From Chitinophaga pinensis (GTDB lineage Bacteria; Bacteroidota; Bacteroidia; Chitinophagales; CAIOSU01), in NCBI GenBank assembly GCA_945901065.1, contig CAMDKI010000005.1:1-64000 (forward strand): a stretch of 64,000 nucleotides of DNA. Direction: 5' to 3'. This document shows, in pieces, positions 36,730 through 45,686 of the stretch; within the stretch, counting starts at the first letter, position 1, and each line of letters begins with the position of its first letter. Under the pieces are notes generated by a model. It searched no databases. It was not told the DNA's origin and saw only the letters and a program-made list of their open reading frames with translations. A program made the translations under genes and the position numbers.

Positions 36730-38391
36730 GTGGTTTGGCAAGGAGCGAGTATATTTAGCTCCAAATTCAAATCCGTGAAACATATCTTCGTTATACTTTC
36801 GGTATTTTGTAGTGCATGGGCAGTTGCCCAAACTACTATTGACATTCGCGATTTGGGTGCCATAGGTGATGGAAATTTTGTTAACACCTCTATTATTCAA
36901 CAGGCTATTGACAGTGTTTCGGCATTGGGCGGCGGCACCGTTTTAATAACCAACGGTACTTATAAAAGCAGCACTGTGGTTTTTAAAAGTAAGGTTACCT
37001 TGCGAATTACCACTGGCGATACTTTGTTGGCGGTAAGCAACAATAGCGACTATCCTGAAATACCCTATAATGCTCGTTCATGGAGCGACACCTACACCCA
37101 GCGCAGCCTTATTTTTGCAGAAGATGCGGATAGTATACGCATTACAGGTGGTGGTATAATTTCAGGCAACGGACTGAATGTGGCTTACCTACAAGTTTCA
37201 AAGAACTTTCGCCCTTTTGGGGTGCGCATGCACCATTGCACCAACGTTACCATCGATAGCATTCAATTGATCTCGGCACCGCAATGGATGGTGCACCTAA
37301 TGGATTGCGAAGGGGTATATATGCATCACATTAACATCTATAACCATGGACTTGGTAGCAACGATGGAATTAATGTTGATGCTTGCCGTAATGTACTTAT
37401 TGAGGATTGTATCGTAGATAGCAATGATGACCCGATTGTTGTAAAATCTCATAGCGAAAAGGTTTGTAGTAATGTACTGGTGCGCCGCTGCGAGGTAGCT
37501 ACCTTCGAAAGGGGTATAAAAGTCGGTAACGAAAGCTTGGGACCATTTATCAATATCCGGTTTGAGGATATCTTGATTCGCAAATCTGGCTTTTTTATTT
37601 CTTTGCCGGCTCAAACAGCCATTTATCTATCCATTGCCGATGGTGGCTCTGCCGATTCCATTTCCTTTGAGCGCATAACCGTTACTACCGCTTACGATAC
37701 ACCCATATTTGTTAGGTTGTGCAACCGCGGACTTAAATACGACAGCCAAGCCCCACCGCCGCCAGTTAACTACCTGCGAAATGTTTGGTTGAAAGATATT
37801 ACGGCCATTGCAGCTAGCAATATACCTTCTTCTATTACCGGTATACCTGGTTTTCCGGTTGAAAATATTTATCTGGATAACATTACTATACAAGCACCTG
37901 GCAACGGCCCAGTAGGAAATACTACCCAGCCAGAGCTGGAAACCCTGCGCCCCGAAAACGACATCTGGGGCAACACCCTGCCTGCCTATGGGCTATACGT
38001 GCGCCATGTTGAAGGATTGGTGCTAGATAGCTTTTGTGTAAACTTAGATGCTGCCGACCCAAGGCCGATGCTGTATTTTGAAGATACGTTGAATGTAACA
38101 GGTGGTGAGTGTATGCGCCTTACATCGGCAGTGAAAGAGGCACCTATCAATGCAGCACTAAAGGTATACCCCAACCCAGCCGCCACCACGTTGCAAGTAG
38201 TGGGGCTGCCTGCAAACGAATTGCTGCACATCACTGTTACTGACCAATTGGGCCGTATTTTCATGCAGCATTGGTTTACGCACCCATCCAATCAAGCGCA
38301 AATTAACATTGCTGAACTACCTGCTGGCATTTACTATTTGCAAGTGCAAGGAGCGCAAACCCTACACGGCGCTCGGTTTGTTAGGGAGTAA
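36730..38391 (+). CDS. Second GH28-like beta-helix protein with T9SS sorting domain
   Basis: 553 aa from ATG 36730. A GTG at 36775 would begin VKHIFVILSVFCSAWAVAQ, a cleaner signal peptide, and may be the true start. Clear paralogue of 27603-29219: IDIRDLGAIGDGNFVNTS, GSNDGINVDAC (209-219), SNDDPIVVKS (231-240), and FERGIKVGNE in place of the GHG/RIK region. C-terminal T9SS domain: KVYPNPAATTLQVVGL, ITVTDQLGRI, LPAGIYYLQVQG. As in the first copy, the GH28 histidine motif is absent. No SusC/SusD or transporter genes nearby, so neither copy belongs to a polysaccharide utilisation locus here. Confidence 0.85.
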   Translation: MVWQGASIFSSKFKSVKHIFVILSVFCSAWAVAQTTIDIRDLGAIGDGNFVNTSIIQQAIDSVSALGGGTVLITNGTYKSSTVVFKSKVTLRITTGDTLLAVSNNSDYPEIPYNARSWSDTYTQRSLIFAEDADSIRITGGGIISGNGLNVAYLQVSKNFRPFGVRMHHCTNVTIDSIQLISAPQWMVHLMDCEGVYMHHINIYNHGLGSNDGINVDACRNVLIEDCIVDSNDDPIVVKSHSEKVCSNVLVRRCEVATFERGIKVGNESLGPFINIRFEDILIRKSGFFISLPAQTAIYLSIADGGSADSISFERITVTTAYDTPIFVRLCNRGLKYDSQAPPPPVNYLRNVWLKDITAIAASNIPSSITGIPGFPVENIYLDNITIQAPGNGPVGNTTQPELETLRPENDIWGNTLPAYGLYVRHVEGLVLDSFCVNLDAADPRPMLYFEDTLNVTGGECMRLTSAVKEAPINAALKVYPNPAATTLQVVGLPANELLHITVTDQLGRIFMQHWFTHPSNQAQINIAELPAGIYYLQVQGAQTLHGARFVRE

Positions 38392-38592
38392 GTGTTTCGG
38401 TTATAATAAATTGCTTTCAATTCCAAGATTTGTTTAACTCCAACAAACCTATCTCATCTTTCCGCACCATTGGCGAGACAAGGGGACAATTCGGGAAAGA
38501 ACTCAATCACCACATTAGCACACTTGCACATTGGTACATCAAGCCAAATTTATTAACTTGGCGCATCTAATTTTAAGAACACGATAATTCAC

Positions 38593-39879
38593 ATGGCGCT
38601 TAGCAAAAACATCGTTTACGTGGATGGGGTGCGTACCCCGTTTCTGCGTAGCAATACGGATTATAACGATTTAATGTCTTACCAGCTCGGCAGCTTTGCC
38701 ATCAAAGGCTTGATGGACAAAACCGGCCTAGACCCAAACAAGGTGGACCGCGTGATTATGGGTACCACCATCAGCAACGTAAAAACCGGCAACGTAGCCC
38801 GCGAAGCGGCGCTATCGGCTGGCCTGCCCAACAAGGTGGCTTGCCATACCGTTACCCAAGCCTGCATTAGTGCCAACCAAGCCATTACCAGCGGTGTGGA
38901 GCAGATTTTGGCCGGTCAGGCCGAAGTGATTATTGCTGGCGGTACCGATTGCATTAGCGATGCGCCCATCCTTTTTAATAAGCCAATGCGCAAAAAGTTG
39001 ATGGCTGCCCAAAAGCTGAAAGGCATTGGTGAGTACTTGAAATTCGCTTCCACCCTTGGCTTTAAAGATTTTGTACCCGAAGCACCTGCTGTAGCCGAAT
39101 ATACCACGGGCCGCACCATGGGTATGGATTGTGAGCTACTAGCTGCCCGCTATGGCGTAACCCGCGAAGAACAGGATGAGTTTGCCGTGCGCAGCCACCA
39201 AATGGCCCACCAAGCCCATGAAAATGGCTTGTTGAAAGAAGAATTGCTTTCAGTGAGTTTCCCGCCGAAGTTTAACGTGGTAGACCGCGATAACGGCGTA
39301 CGTGGCGATACTAAATATGATAAGATTAGCAAACTAAAACCTGCCTTTAGTAAGCCACACGGCACTATTACGGCTGCCAATGCGTCGTTCCTTACGGATG
39401 GTGCTACGGCATCGTTGATAATGAGCGAGGATAAAGCCAAAGAGCTTGGCCTTAAACCTAAAGCCTACATACGCGAGTATGCCTACAGTGCTGGCGATTT
39501 GGATGAAGAGCTATTACTAGGACCAACTTATGCGGTAAGCATGGTATTGGCTAAAGCTGGATTGACTTTGGAAGATATGGACGTAATTGAGTTTCACGAG
39601 GCATTTGCGGGCCAAATTTTGGCGAACGTGAAATGCTTGGCGAGCGATGAGTTTGCGCAAAAGAAACTTGGCCGCGATAAGGCCGTTGGCCAAATCAATA
39701 TGGACAAGTTCAATAAATGGGGCGGTTCGTTGGCTATTGGTCACCCGTTTGGTGCTACTGGCTCACGCATGCTGGCCTACACCGCCAACCGTTTGATTAA
39801 GGAAGGTGGCAGATATGGCTTATTTGCCGCTTGCGCCGCCGGTGCGCACGGGCATGCCATGATAATTGAGAGATACTAA
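38593..39879 (+). CDS. fadI: Thiolase, beta-oxidation type (FadI-like acetyl-CoA C-acyltransferase)
   Basis: 428 aa. Cys nucleophile in VTQACISANQAIT, GGTDCISDAPI, FHEAFAGQILANV, GHPFGATGSRM with the catalytic His, and CAAGAHGHAM with the second Cys. The longer length and the FHEAF/GHPFGATG pattern fit the FadI/trifunctional-beta branch that pairs with FadJ. Releases acetyl-CoA in the last step of beta-oxidation. fadJ follows after a 145-bp hairpin-forming spacer. Confidence 0.93.
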   Translation: MALSKNIVYVDGVRTPFLRSNTDYNDLMSYQLGSFAIKGLMDKTGLDPNKVDRVIMGTTISNVKTGNVAREAALSAGLPNKVACHTVTQACISANQAITSGVEQILAGQAEVIIAGGTDCISDAPILFNKPMRKKLMAAQKLKGIGEYLKFASTLGFKDFVPEAPAVAEYTTGRTMGMDCELLAARYGVTREEQDEFAVRSHQMAHQAHENGLLKEELLSVSFPPKFNVVDRDNGVRGDTKYDKISKLKPAFSKPHGTITAANASFLTDGATASLIMSEDKAKELGLKPKAYIREYAYSAGDLDEELLLGPTYAVSMVLAKAGLTLEDMDVIEFHEAFAGQILANVKCLASDEFAQKKLGRDKAVGQINMDKFNKWGGSLAIGHPFGATGSRMLAYTANRLIKEGGRYGLFAACAAGAHGHAMIIERY

Positions 39880-40017
39880 GTTGCGAGTTACGGGTTGCGG
39901 GTTACGAGTTAACATCAATCTGTGATAAGCACAAAGGAATAGATAAACCATTTTTTTTAATAGCAGCTACGCAACGCTAGTATAACAACTCGCAACCCGT
40001 AACTCGCAACTCGCAAC
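39880..40017. repeat. Long inverted repeat filling the fadI-fadJ spacer
   Basis: Left arm 39880-39910, GTTGCGAGTTACGGGTTGCG then GGTTACGAGTT, begins at the fadI stop. Right arm 39987-40017, AACTCGCAACCCGTAACTCG then CAACTCGCAAC, ends 7 nt before the fadJ ATG. The arms pair over about 30 bp with few mismatches and enclose about 76 bp of AT-rich sequence. It may attenuate or terminate transcription between the two genes, or affect fadJ initiation. Confidence 0.75.
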
Positions 40018-40024
40018 CTAAAAG

Positions 40025-42160
40025 ATGCAAAGAGCAGACTTTGTAACCATAGAAAAGACCCCGGAAGGCGTAGCCGTAGTTTGGCTGGACCAAAAAGGGG
40101 AGAAGATTAATAAAATATCGCCCGACGTTATCACCCTGTTCGATGGCGTGTTTTCGGAGCTGGATAAGGATCCTTCGGTAAAGGCTATTGTACTCATCAG
40201 CAAAAAGAAAGATTTTATTGCTGGGGCCGATATCGAGGCATTTAAGAAGGTTACCAAGCCTGGCGATTTTGAGCCTATTACCCGCAAGGGCCATGAGATA
40301 TTGGCTCAAATAGAAAACTCTAAAAAGCCCGTAGTAGCCGCCATACAAGGTTCGTGCTTGGGTGCGGGGCTAGAGATAGCTATGGCCTGTACCGCCCGTA
40401 TTGCTGCCGATGACCGTAGCACCAAAATGGCTTTGCCAGAAGTAATGCTGGGCCTATTGCCTGGTGGCGGTGGCACCCAGCGTTTGCCACGTTTGGTGGG
40501 CATACAAAAGGCATTGGATATGATGCTTACAGGCAAAAATATCTTTGCTGTGCCTGCTAAAAAGATGGGTTTGGTGGATAGGCTAATCTACAAAGAAGCT
40601 TTATTGAAAGCTGCTAAGGAGTTTGCCTTGGAGTTGGTTGCAAAGCCTTTGGTGCGCAACCGCAAAGAAACCTTGTTGAACAAGATATTGGAAGGCCCGT
40701 TGAAGTTTGTCATTTTCAACCAAGCACGTAAAATGGTGCAAGGTATGACCAAAGGCAATTACCCAGCGCCGTTCAAGATTATAGATTGTGTGCAGATTGG
40801 CATGAGCAGCGGCATGAAAGCTGGCTTAAATGCCGAGGCCAAGAAGTTTGAAGAGCTAATTCTGACCAACGAAAGCCGCCAACTAATCAATGTGTTCTTC
40901 GCCATGACGGATAAGAAGAAGAACCCGATGAAGGATTTGGTGAAACCTGTTGATACCATTGCCATGCTTGGGGCAGGCTTTATGGGCGCGGGCATTACCG
41001 AAGTGAGCATTAACAATGGTTACGATGTAATTTTAAAAGACATCAAACAAGAAACCCTTTCATCGGCTAAGAAGACTATTTGGAGCAGTTTTGATAAGAA
41101 ACTGAAACGCAAAGTAATGCGCCAAGTGGAAGCCGAAAGCATTATGAGCCACATTACCCCACAATTGGATTACAACAACTTCAAGAATGTGGATGTGGTT
41201 ATCGAGGCGGTGTTTGAGGATTTGAACTTAAAGAAACGCATCATTCAAGAGGTGGAGAAAGAGATTCGCCCTGATGCGATTTTTGCCAGCAACACTTCGG
41301 CATTGCCAATCGGTTGGATAGCCGCGGCTAGCAGCAGGCCCGAGAACGTTATCGGTATGCACTATTTTTCGCCGGTGCCAAAAATGCCTTTGCTGGAGAT
41401 TGTGGTTACGCCACAAACCGCCGATTGGGTGACCGCTACGTGCCTAGAAATAGGTATTAAGCAAGGCAAAACCTGTGTGGTGGTGCAAGACGGCCCAGGC
41501 TTCTATACCACTCGCATTTTGACTCCGTTCTTTAACGAAGGGTTGTTGATGTTGAGCGAAGGGGGCGATGCCAACCAAATTGACAACGAGATGCGTAAGT
41601 TTGGCTTCCCGGTGGGCCCAGTTACCTTATTGGACGAGGTAGGTATTGATGTTGGCGCGCACGTTATGAGTGGCGAACTAGTTGAAGAGTTCTTAAAACG
41701 CGATGGTGCCGTAACAGGTGGCGCGCCGATTAAGGAGATGTTTAAAGCTGGTTTCCACGGTCGTAAGAACAAGAAAGGTTTCTACCTATACGACGATAAA
41801 GGCAAGAAGATAAAAGGCAAAGTAAACCCCGAAGCCTACAACTACTTTGGTGGCGCCAACCGCAAACAATTGGATGCACAAACCATTCAGCAACGCTGTG
41901 CCTTCGCATTTATTAACGAAGCGGCTTTGTGCTTGCAAGAGGGTATTATTGCCAATCCGTTGGATGGCGATGTGGGTGCTATATTCGGTCTAGGCTTTCC
42001 GCCGTTCCGTGGTGGCCCGTTCCGCTATATGGATACTATTGGCTTGAAAAAGACCATTGAGATTATGGAAGGTCTTGCCGCCAAAACCAGCAACCGTTTC
42101 AAACCAGCCCAAATCATTTACGATATGGAGAAAAGGGGAGAAAAGTTTTATAAGGATTAA
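40025..42160 (+). CDS. fadJ: Fatty acid oxidation complex alpha subunit (enoyl-CoA hydratase / 3-hydroxyacyl-CoA dehydrogenase)
   Basis: 711 aa, two-enzyme fusion. N-terminal crotonase domain (about 1-190): FIAGADIEAFK, GSCLGAGLEIAMAC (oxyanion glycine and first catalytic Glu region), ALPEVMLGLLPGGGGTQRLPR with the second Glu. Linker, then the NAD-binding HAD domain from about 315: MLGAGFMGAGITEVS, SNTSALPIGWIA, GMHYFSPVPKMPLLEIV with the catalytic His, and C-terminal helical repeats (GFPVGPVTLLDEVGIDVG, GLGFPPFRGGPF). With fadI it forms the trifunctional beta-oxidation complex. Confidence 0.96.
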   Translation: MQRADFVTIEKTPEGVAVVWLDQKGEKINKISPDVITLFDGVFSELDKDPSVKAIVLISKKKDFIAGADIEAFKKVTKPGDFEPITRKGHEILAQIENSKKPVVAAIQGSCLGAGLEIAMACTARIAADDRSTKMALPEVMLGLLPGGGGTQRLPRLVGIQKALDMMLTGKNIFAVPAKKMGLVDRLIYKEALLKAAKEFALELVAKPLVRNRKETLLNKILEGPLKFVIFNQARKMVQGMTKGNYPAPFKIIDCVQIGMSSGMKAGLNAEAKKFEELILTNESRQLINVFFAMTDKKKNPMKDLVKPVDTIAMLGAGFMGAGITEVSINNGYDVILKDIKQETLSSAKKTIWSSFDKKLKRKVMRQVEAESIMSHITPQLDYNNFKNVDVVIEAVFEDLNLKKRIIQEVEKEIRPDAIFASNTSALPIGWIAAASSRPENVIGMHYFSPVPKMPLLEIVVTPQTADWVTATCLEIGIKQGKTCVVVQDGPGFYTTRILTPFFNEGLLMLSEGGDANQIDNEMRKFGFPVGPVTLLDEVGIDVGAHVMSGELVEEFLKRDGAVTGGAPIKEMFKAGFHGRKNKKGFYLYDDKGKKIKGKVNPEAYNYFGGANRKQLDAQTIQQRCAFAFINEAALCLQEGIIANPLDGDVGAIFGLGFPPFRGGPFRYMDTIGLKKTIEIMEGLAAKTSNRFKPAQIIYDMEKRGEKFYKD

Positions 42161-42206
42161 CAAGAGATAACCGATTACATTTTTATAACCTCTACAATAA
42201 AGTAAA

Positions 42207-42755
42207 ATGAAAATAAGGGCTTTAATGCTGATGATTGTGGTAGCTTTTGCAATGCCCAGTTGGGCGCAAGAAACGCCAAGCAAACTGGAAAAGAAAACAT
42301 TGTTTGGCGGCAATATAGAGATCATGGCGCCATCCAATTTTGAGCTACTGGATTCTTCCGTTATCGACTACAAATACCCTAGTGCCAATAAGCCTAAGGT
42401 AGTGTTTAGTAACGTTGAAATGAGCATTAACCTTGCTTTTTCTGTTAAAGAAAATGCAAGCAAAAGCAAGATTAACATATCGTTGTTTACTGATATTATG
42501 GCTACCACTTTAAAGGATGCGCTACCTGGCTCAAAAGTACTTGACCAAGGGGTGGTAAGGCAAAATGGTGGAGATTTCGGCTATGTTGAAATAAGAACAA
42601 AGGCACTCGATACCCAAATCTATAACCTCATGTACTTTGTTATTACTGAGGAGGAGTTGATTATTGTTAGTTTCAATTGCCCGATGAAGCTGCTAAAAGA
42701 ATGGAAGCCTGTGGCAAAAGATATTATGGCTTCGTTGGTAGTAAAAGGAGCTTAA
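42207..42755 (+). CDS. Secreted hypothetical protein
   Basis: 182 aa. Signal peptide 1-21 (ALMLMIVVAFAMPSWAQ). Core: GGNIEIMAPSNFELL, then alternating strands (VEMSINLAFSVKEN, FGYVEIRTKALDTQIYNLMY, VITEEELIIVSFNCP) and a final amphipathic helix (LLKEWKPVAKDIMASLVV). This layout resembles the PsbP/Mog1/DcrB-like small alpha-beta fold, in which stress proteins of unknown role occur; that is only a fold-level guess. Follows fadJ by 46 nt and may be read from the same transcript. Ends on a TTAA shared with the convergent phosphorylase gene. Confidence 0.6.
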   Translation: MKIRALMLMIVVAFAMPSWAQETPSKLEKKTLFGGNIEIMAPSNFELLDSSVIDYKYPSANKPKVVFSNVEMSINLAFSVKENASKSKINISLFTDIMATTLKDALPGSKVLDQGVVRQNGGDFGYVEIRTKALDTQIYNLMYFVITEEELIIVSFNCPMKLLKEWKPVAKDIMASLVVKGA

Positions 42756-43618
42756 GCCAGTTTTTCCAGCACCTGTTTAATCAGTTTCTCCAAAGCTACT
42801 TCGTGGTGGGCGCTAAACTCACCTGTAGCGCGGTTGGCCACAATTAGGCTAGCCGAAAGGCAATGGTGACCCAACAGAGCGCCCATGCCATAAATGCCGC
42901 TTGTTTCCATCTCAAAGTTGGTGGCTTTGCGGCCATTGTGCCTAAACGATGATAGCTTATCGGTGAAGTGTTCTATGGCAGGCTGCAACCGCAGAATTCG
43001 CCCTTGAGGGCCATAAAAGCCCGTGCAGGTTACGGTGATGCCTTTTACAAACTCATTGCCAAATAAGTTCAATAGGCTAGGGGAGCCGTTATAAGAGTAT
43101 GGCATGCAAAGGTTATCCAACCCTAGGTGGCTAGTAAGGCTCACTAGCAATGGCGACAAGTGCTGAACGTCGCGATGGTAAAAAGGCATTAACCCGTCTA
43201 ACCCAATGGCCTCCTCGGTAAGCACCACGCTGTCTACTCCCAATTCGGGCTGCAAACCGCCGCTGGTGCCTATGCGTATGATATTTAGGCTGGTCAGTTC
43301 ATCCTTTACCTCGCGCCTCTTCAAGTCAATGTTAACCAAGGCATCCAGCTCGTTAAATACAATGTCGATATTATCGGTGCCAATGCCCGTAGATATCACC
43401 GAAATACGCTTGCCGCCGAGGTAGCCGCTATGGGTTACAAACTCGCGCTTAGCAGTCTTAAAATCAATGCTATCAAAGTGTTTGCTCACTTCGCCCACGC
43501 GGTCTGGGTCGCCCACGGTAATAATAGTATCGCCTATGTTTTCGGGGTGTAGATTAAGGTGGTAAACACTTCCGTCATTATTAAGCACTAATTCGCTTGC
43601 AGCTATTGGTTTAGGCAT
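42752..43618 (-). CDS. Nucleoside phosphorylase (uridine phosphorylase-like)
   Basis: 288 aa from ATG at 43618 (MPKPIAASELVLNNDGS). PNP_UDP family: TIITVGDPDRVGEV, IRIGTSGGLQPELG with the phosphate/ribose-binding residues, NFEMETSGIYGMGALLGH with the ribose-binding ExE. Cleaves nucleosides with phosphate to base and ribose-1-phosphate in salvage. The Bacteroidota-type branch is longer than E. coli Udp (253 aa). Base specificity is not certain. Divergent from the Usp gene. Confidence 0.88.
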   Translation of the reverse strand: MPKPIAASELVLNNDGSVYHLNLHPENIGDTIITVGDPDRVGEVSKHFDSIDFKTAKREFVTHSGYLGGKRISVISTGIGTDNIDIVFNELDALVNIDLKRREVKDELTSLNIIRIGTSGGLQPELGVDSVVLTEEAIGLDGLMPFYHRDVQHLSPLLVSLTSHLGLDNLCMPYSYNGSPSLLNLFGNEFVKGITVTCTGFYGPQGRILRLQPAIEHFTDKLSSFRHNGRKATNFEMETSGIYGMGALLGHHCLSASLIVANRATGEFSAHHEVALEKLIKQVLEKLA

Positions 43619-43628
43619 ACTTCTATTG

Positions 43629-43636
43629 TAATTTTG
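43629..43636 (+). promoter_or_regulatory. -7 promoter element of the universal stress protein gene
   Basis: TAATTTTGC, exact TAnnTTTG, 23 nt before the ATG at 43660. TATTGG about 20 nt upstream (43604-43609) resembles the -33 element. Confidence 0.6.
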
Positions 43637-43659
43637 CAGCAAAGTAATAAAACTATCCG

Positions 43660-44526
43660 ATGGCGCTGAAATTTAATTTAAAGAAGATACTAGTTCCAAC
43701 TGATTTTTCTGAACACTCTTTAGGTGCCCTACATTATGCCGCAGCCATGGCCAAGCATTCTGATGCCGAAATAGTTTTGTTGCACGTTATGGAAAGCTAT
43801 GCTGAGAATGTAGCGCTTAATCATGCCATAAATCTAACCGATACCATCAAAAAGGCGGTGAATGACAAGTTAATGCAGATTAAGACCGAGAACATGGACT
43901 TATGGGGCATTAAAGTTGGTGTAAGACTTGAGATTGGTAAGATTTACAAGGTGATTACCGATGTGCTGGCAGAGGAGGGTATTGACTTAGTGGTTATGGG
44001 AACCCACGGTAGCTCGGGCATCAATACCTTGGAGAAGTATATTCTGGGTAGCAATGCTTACCGCATTATCAGGGTTGCTGATTGCCCGGTAATTACAGTT
44101 CGCGAATCGAATGCAGAGGCTAAGTTTAAGACTATTGTGCTGCCACTCGATACTACCAAAGAAACCAAAGACAAAGTAGCCTCTGTTATTAAGATTGCCA
44201 AAGTGTTTGGAGCCACGGTGCATGTTATATCTGTATCAACCCGTTGGGACGAATGGCGCATCGGTGGCGATAAAATGAAAGCCCAATTGGAAGAAGTATC
44301 GGAACAAATAAAAAAAGCCGGTGTGCAGGTATTATCTACGGTTATCCGTAAAGAAGATATTACCGCCAGTGTGCTCGATTATGCCCAAGGAGTAAACGCC
44401 GATTTGCTGGTAATAATGACTAGTGCTGAGAGCAAACTAGCTGAGTTTACCGTAGGCAGCAGCGCCCGAACCATCATCTCCGAAAGCAACATTCCGGTAC
44501 TAAGCATTAGGCCAGGGTATAAGTAA
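43660..44526 (+). CDS. Universal stress protein, tandem UspA domains
   Basis: 288 aa with two Usp domains. First (about 8-150): KILVPTDFSEHSLGALHYAA, and the ATP-binding GTHGSSGINTLEKYILGSNA typical of G-2x-G-9x-G-S/N; then KTIVLPLDTTKETKDKVASV opens the second (about 155-285), which ends TVGSSARTIISESNIPVLSI and has a less complete nucleotide loop (MTSAESKLAEF). Cytoplasmic stress-related nucleotide-binding protein. Single gene. Confidence 0.93.
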   Translation: MALKFNLKKILVPTDFSEHSLGALHYAAAMAKHSDAEIVLLHVMESYAENVALNHAINLTDTIKKAVNDKLMQIKTENMDLWGIKVGVRLEIGKIYKVITDVLAEEGIDLVVMGTHGSSGINTLEKYILGSNAYRIIRVADCPVITVRESNAEAKFKTIVLPLDTTKETKDKVASVIKIAKVFGATVHVISVSTRWDEWRIGGDKMKAQLEEVSEQIKKAGVQVLSTVIRKEDITASVLDYAQGVNADLLVIMTSAESKLAEFTVGSSARTIISESNIPVLSIRPGYK

Positions 44527-44530
44527 TTGG

Positions 44531-44603
44531 TTAATTTGAAAATGTGCTAATTTGGAAATGGCATAACGTTTTTCATTTTCAAATTAGCACATTTTCAAAT
44601 TTC
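44531..44603. terminator. Very long AT-rich hairpin between convergent genes
   Basis: Left arm 44531-44560 TTAATTTGAAAATGTGCTAA-TTTGGAAATG; right arm 44574-44603 CATTTTCAAATTAGCACATT-TTCAAATTTC and onward. About 30 paired bases with one or two mismatches, 13-nt loop. It sits 4 nt after the Usp stop and 8 nt before the other gene's stop, so it is probably a bidirectional terminator or RNA-protecting 3' stem. Confidence 0.7.
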
Positions 44604-44611
44604 CAAATTAA

Positions 44612-45136
44612 CTAGAGTTTCCTTCCCTTAGCCGTGCGTTGTTCTTTATCCAACTGGTGCAGTTTCTTTAGGTCTAGGGTAATGAAAGCTTTACCGCTTT
44701 CTGGCGTGCAGAAGTAGGTTTTGCCTTCGTAGTTTACCTTTCCTATATTGTTTTGCCAGTCGCTGGCCAATAAGTAATATCGGCCACCTTTGCTTTTATT
44801 GGGCCCAAACATTAAAAATTGGTCATCGCCATCTTCAAAACTAATGCCTATCCGGTTATCAGCAGTGTTTACCAATACACCTGGCGTGCCTCTTTTTATA
44901 ATAATTTCTTCCACGCGCTCCCCATTTATGATACGCACCTTTCCATTCTGTATGGTGCTGCTTTCGTTGCCTAACTTACGTTGTATTACAATATCACTAC
45001 TTAGGTAAAACTGTACCTGTTTCAGTTCTTTTTCAGTCCAGTTGTTTTCAACCTTAACTTGCTCGGTAAGTGGGTGGTATGTGGCACACGAAGCCAAAAA
45101 CATAAGGGCAGGGAGTAGTAGTAAATATGTTCTCAT
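44612..45136 (-). CDS. Lipoprotein of unknown function
   Basis: 174 aa from ATG at 45136 (MRTYLLLLPALMFLASCATY): signal peptide with lipobox LASC, Cys at about 17. Longer in-frame starts would place a charged leader before the signal and are rejected. Mature part: VKVENNWTEKELKQVQFYLS, VRIINGERVEEIIIKRGTPG, RIGISFEDGDDQFLMFGPN, YYLLASDWQNN, and a lysine-rich C-terminus. No family recognised; anchored in inner or outer membrane. Divergent from the membrane gene at 45258. Confidence 0.72.
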   Translation of the reverse strand: MRTYLLLLPALMFLASCATYHPLTEQVKVENNWTEKELKQVQFYLSSDIVIQRKLGNESSTIQNGKVRIINGERVEEIIIKRGTPGVLVNTADNRIGISFEDGDDQFLMFGPNKSKGGRYYLLASDWQNNIGKVNYEGKTYFCTPESGKAFITLDLKKLHQLDKEQRTAKGRKL

Positions 45137-45257
45137 AACTGATGTTGTTTGTGTTTGTTTAGCACCATGCAAAGAGTTTGCCAATTTTTTTGAAAGCTTC
45201 AAAATAGTACAATCGCGCTTCAAATTAGTATATTTATTTTGAGCTAAACCAATTGTT

Positions 45258-45629
45258 ATGATAGTTGAGTACATTCAGCCGATACTTTACCTAACCGGAG
45301 CCGTTACGGCCACTATGATGCTTCAGTTCCTTTTTCCAAGGCAGCAAGCCAAACTATTGAAGTTTGACATACCTACGCCCGAAAGCAGGTTTTACTTTGC
45401 CCATTGGGGGTTGTTGGTGTTTAGTTTCGGGGCTTTGTTGGTTTTGGCGGCAGATAATGAAGCGCTAAGGTATCCAGTAATTGCTTTGGCAGCTATCGAA
45501 AAGGCAGCCTTGGTGGGTTGGGTTTTAGCTGAACGCAAGCAGTCCTTTGCGAAGTCACTGTTACCTGCAGTTGCGTTTGATACGGTATGTGTGGTGCTTT
45601 ACTCTTGGTATTTGATAGTGGCCTATTAA
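45258..45629 (+). CDS. Small integral membrane protein
   Basis: 123 aa, four predicted TM helices: about 4-26 (YIQPILYLTGAVTATMMLQF), 47-65 (HWGLLVFSFGALLVLAA), 71-90 (YPVIALAAIEKAALVGWV) and 99-120 (LLPAVAFDTVCVVLYSWYLI). A short positively charged loop (RQQAKLLKF) after TM1 suggests it is cytoplasmic. Conserved small membrane proteins of this shape are common in Bacteroidota, with no known role. Followed at once by a terminator. Confidence 0.7.
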   Translation: MIVEYIQPILYLTGAVTATMMLQFLFPRQQAKLLKFDIPTPESRFYFAHWGLLVFSFGALLVLAADNEALRYPVIALAAIEKAALVGWVLAERKQSFAKSLLPAVAFDTVCVVLYSWYLIVAY

Positions 45630-45632
45630 CAA

Positions 45633-45666
45633 TAAAAAAGAGGCACATTACTGTGCCTCTTTTTAT
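45633..45666. terminator. Bidirectional rho-independent terminator
   Basis: AAAAAAGAGGCACA-TTAC-TGTGCCTCTTTTTAT: 9-bp perfect stem, tetraloop, A-run and T-run. Between the stops of convergent genes at 45629 and 45687. Confidence 0.92.
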
Positions 45667-45686
45667 ATTTTCAATGATTGTATTTC

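Noticed and set aside
27603..38391. Polysaccharide utilisation locus around the GH28-like genes
   Set aside because: No SusC/SusD pair, sugar regulator, sulfatase or other carbohydrase; the intervening genes are housekeeping.
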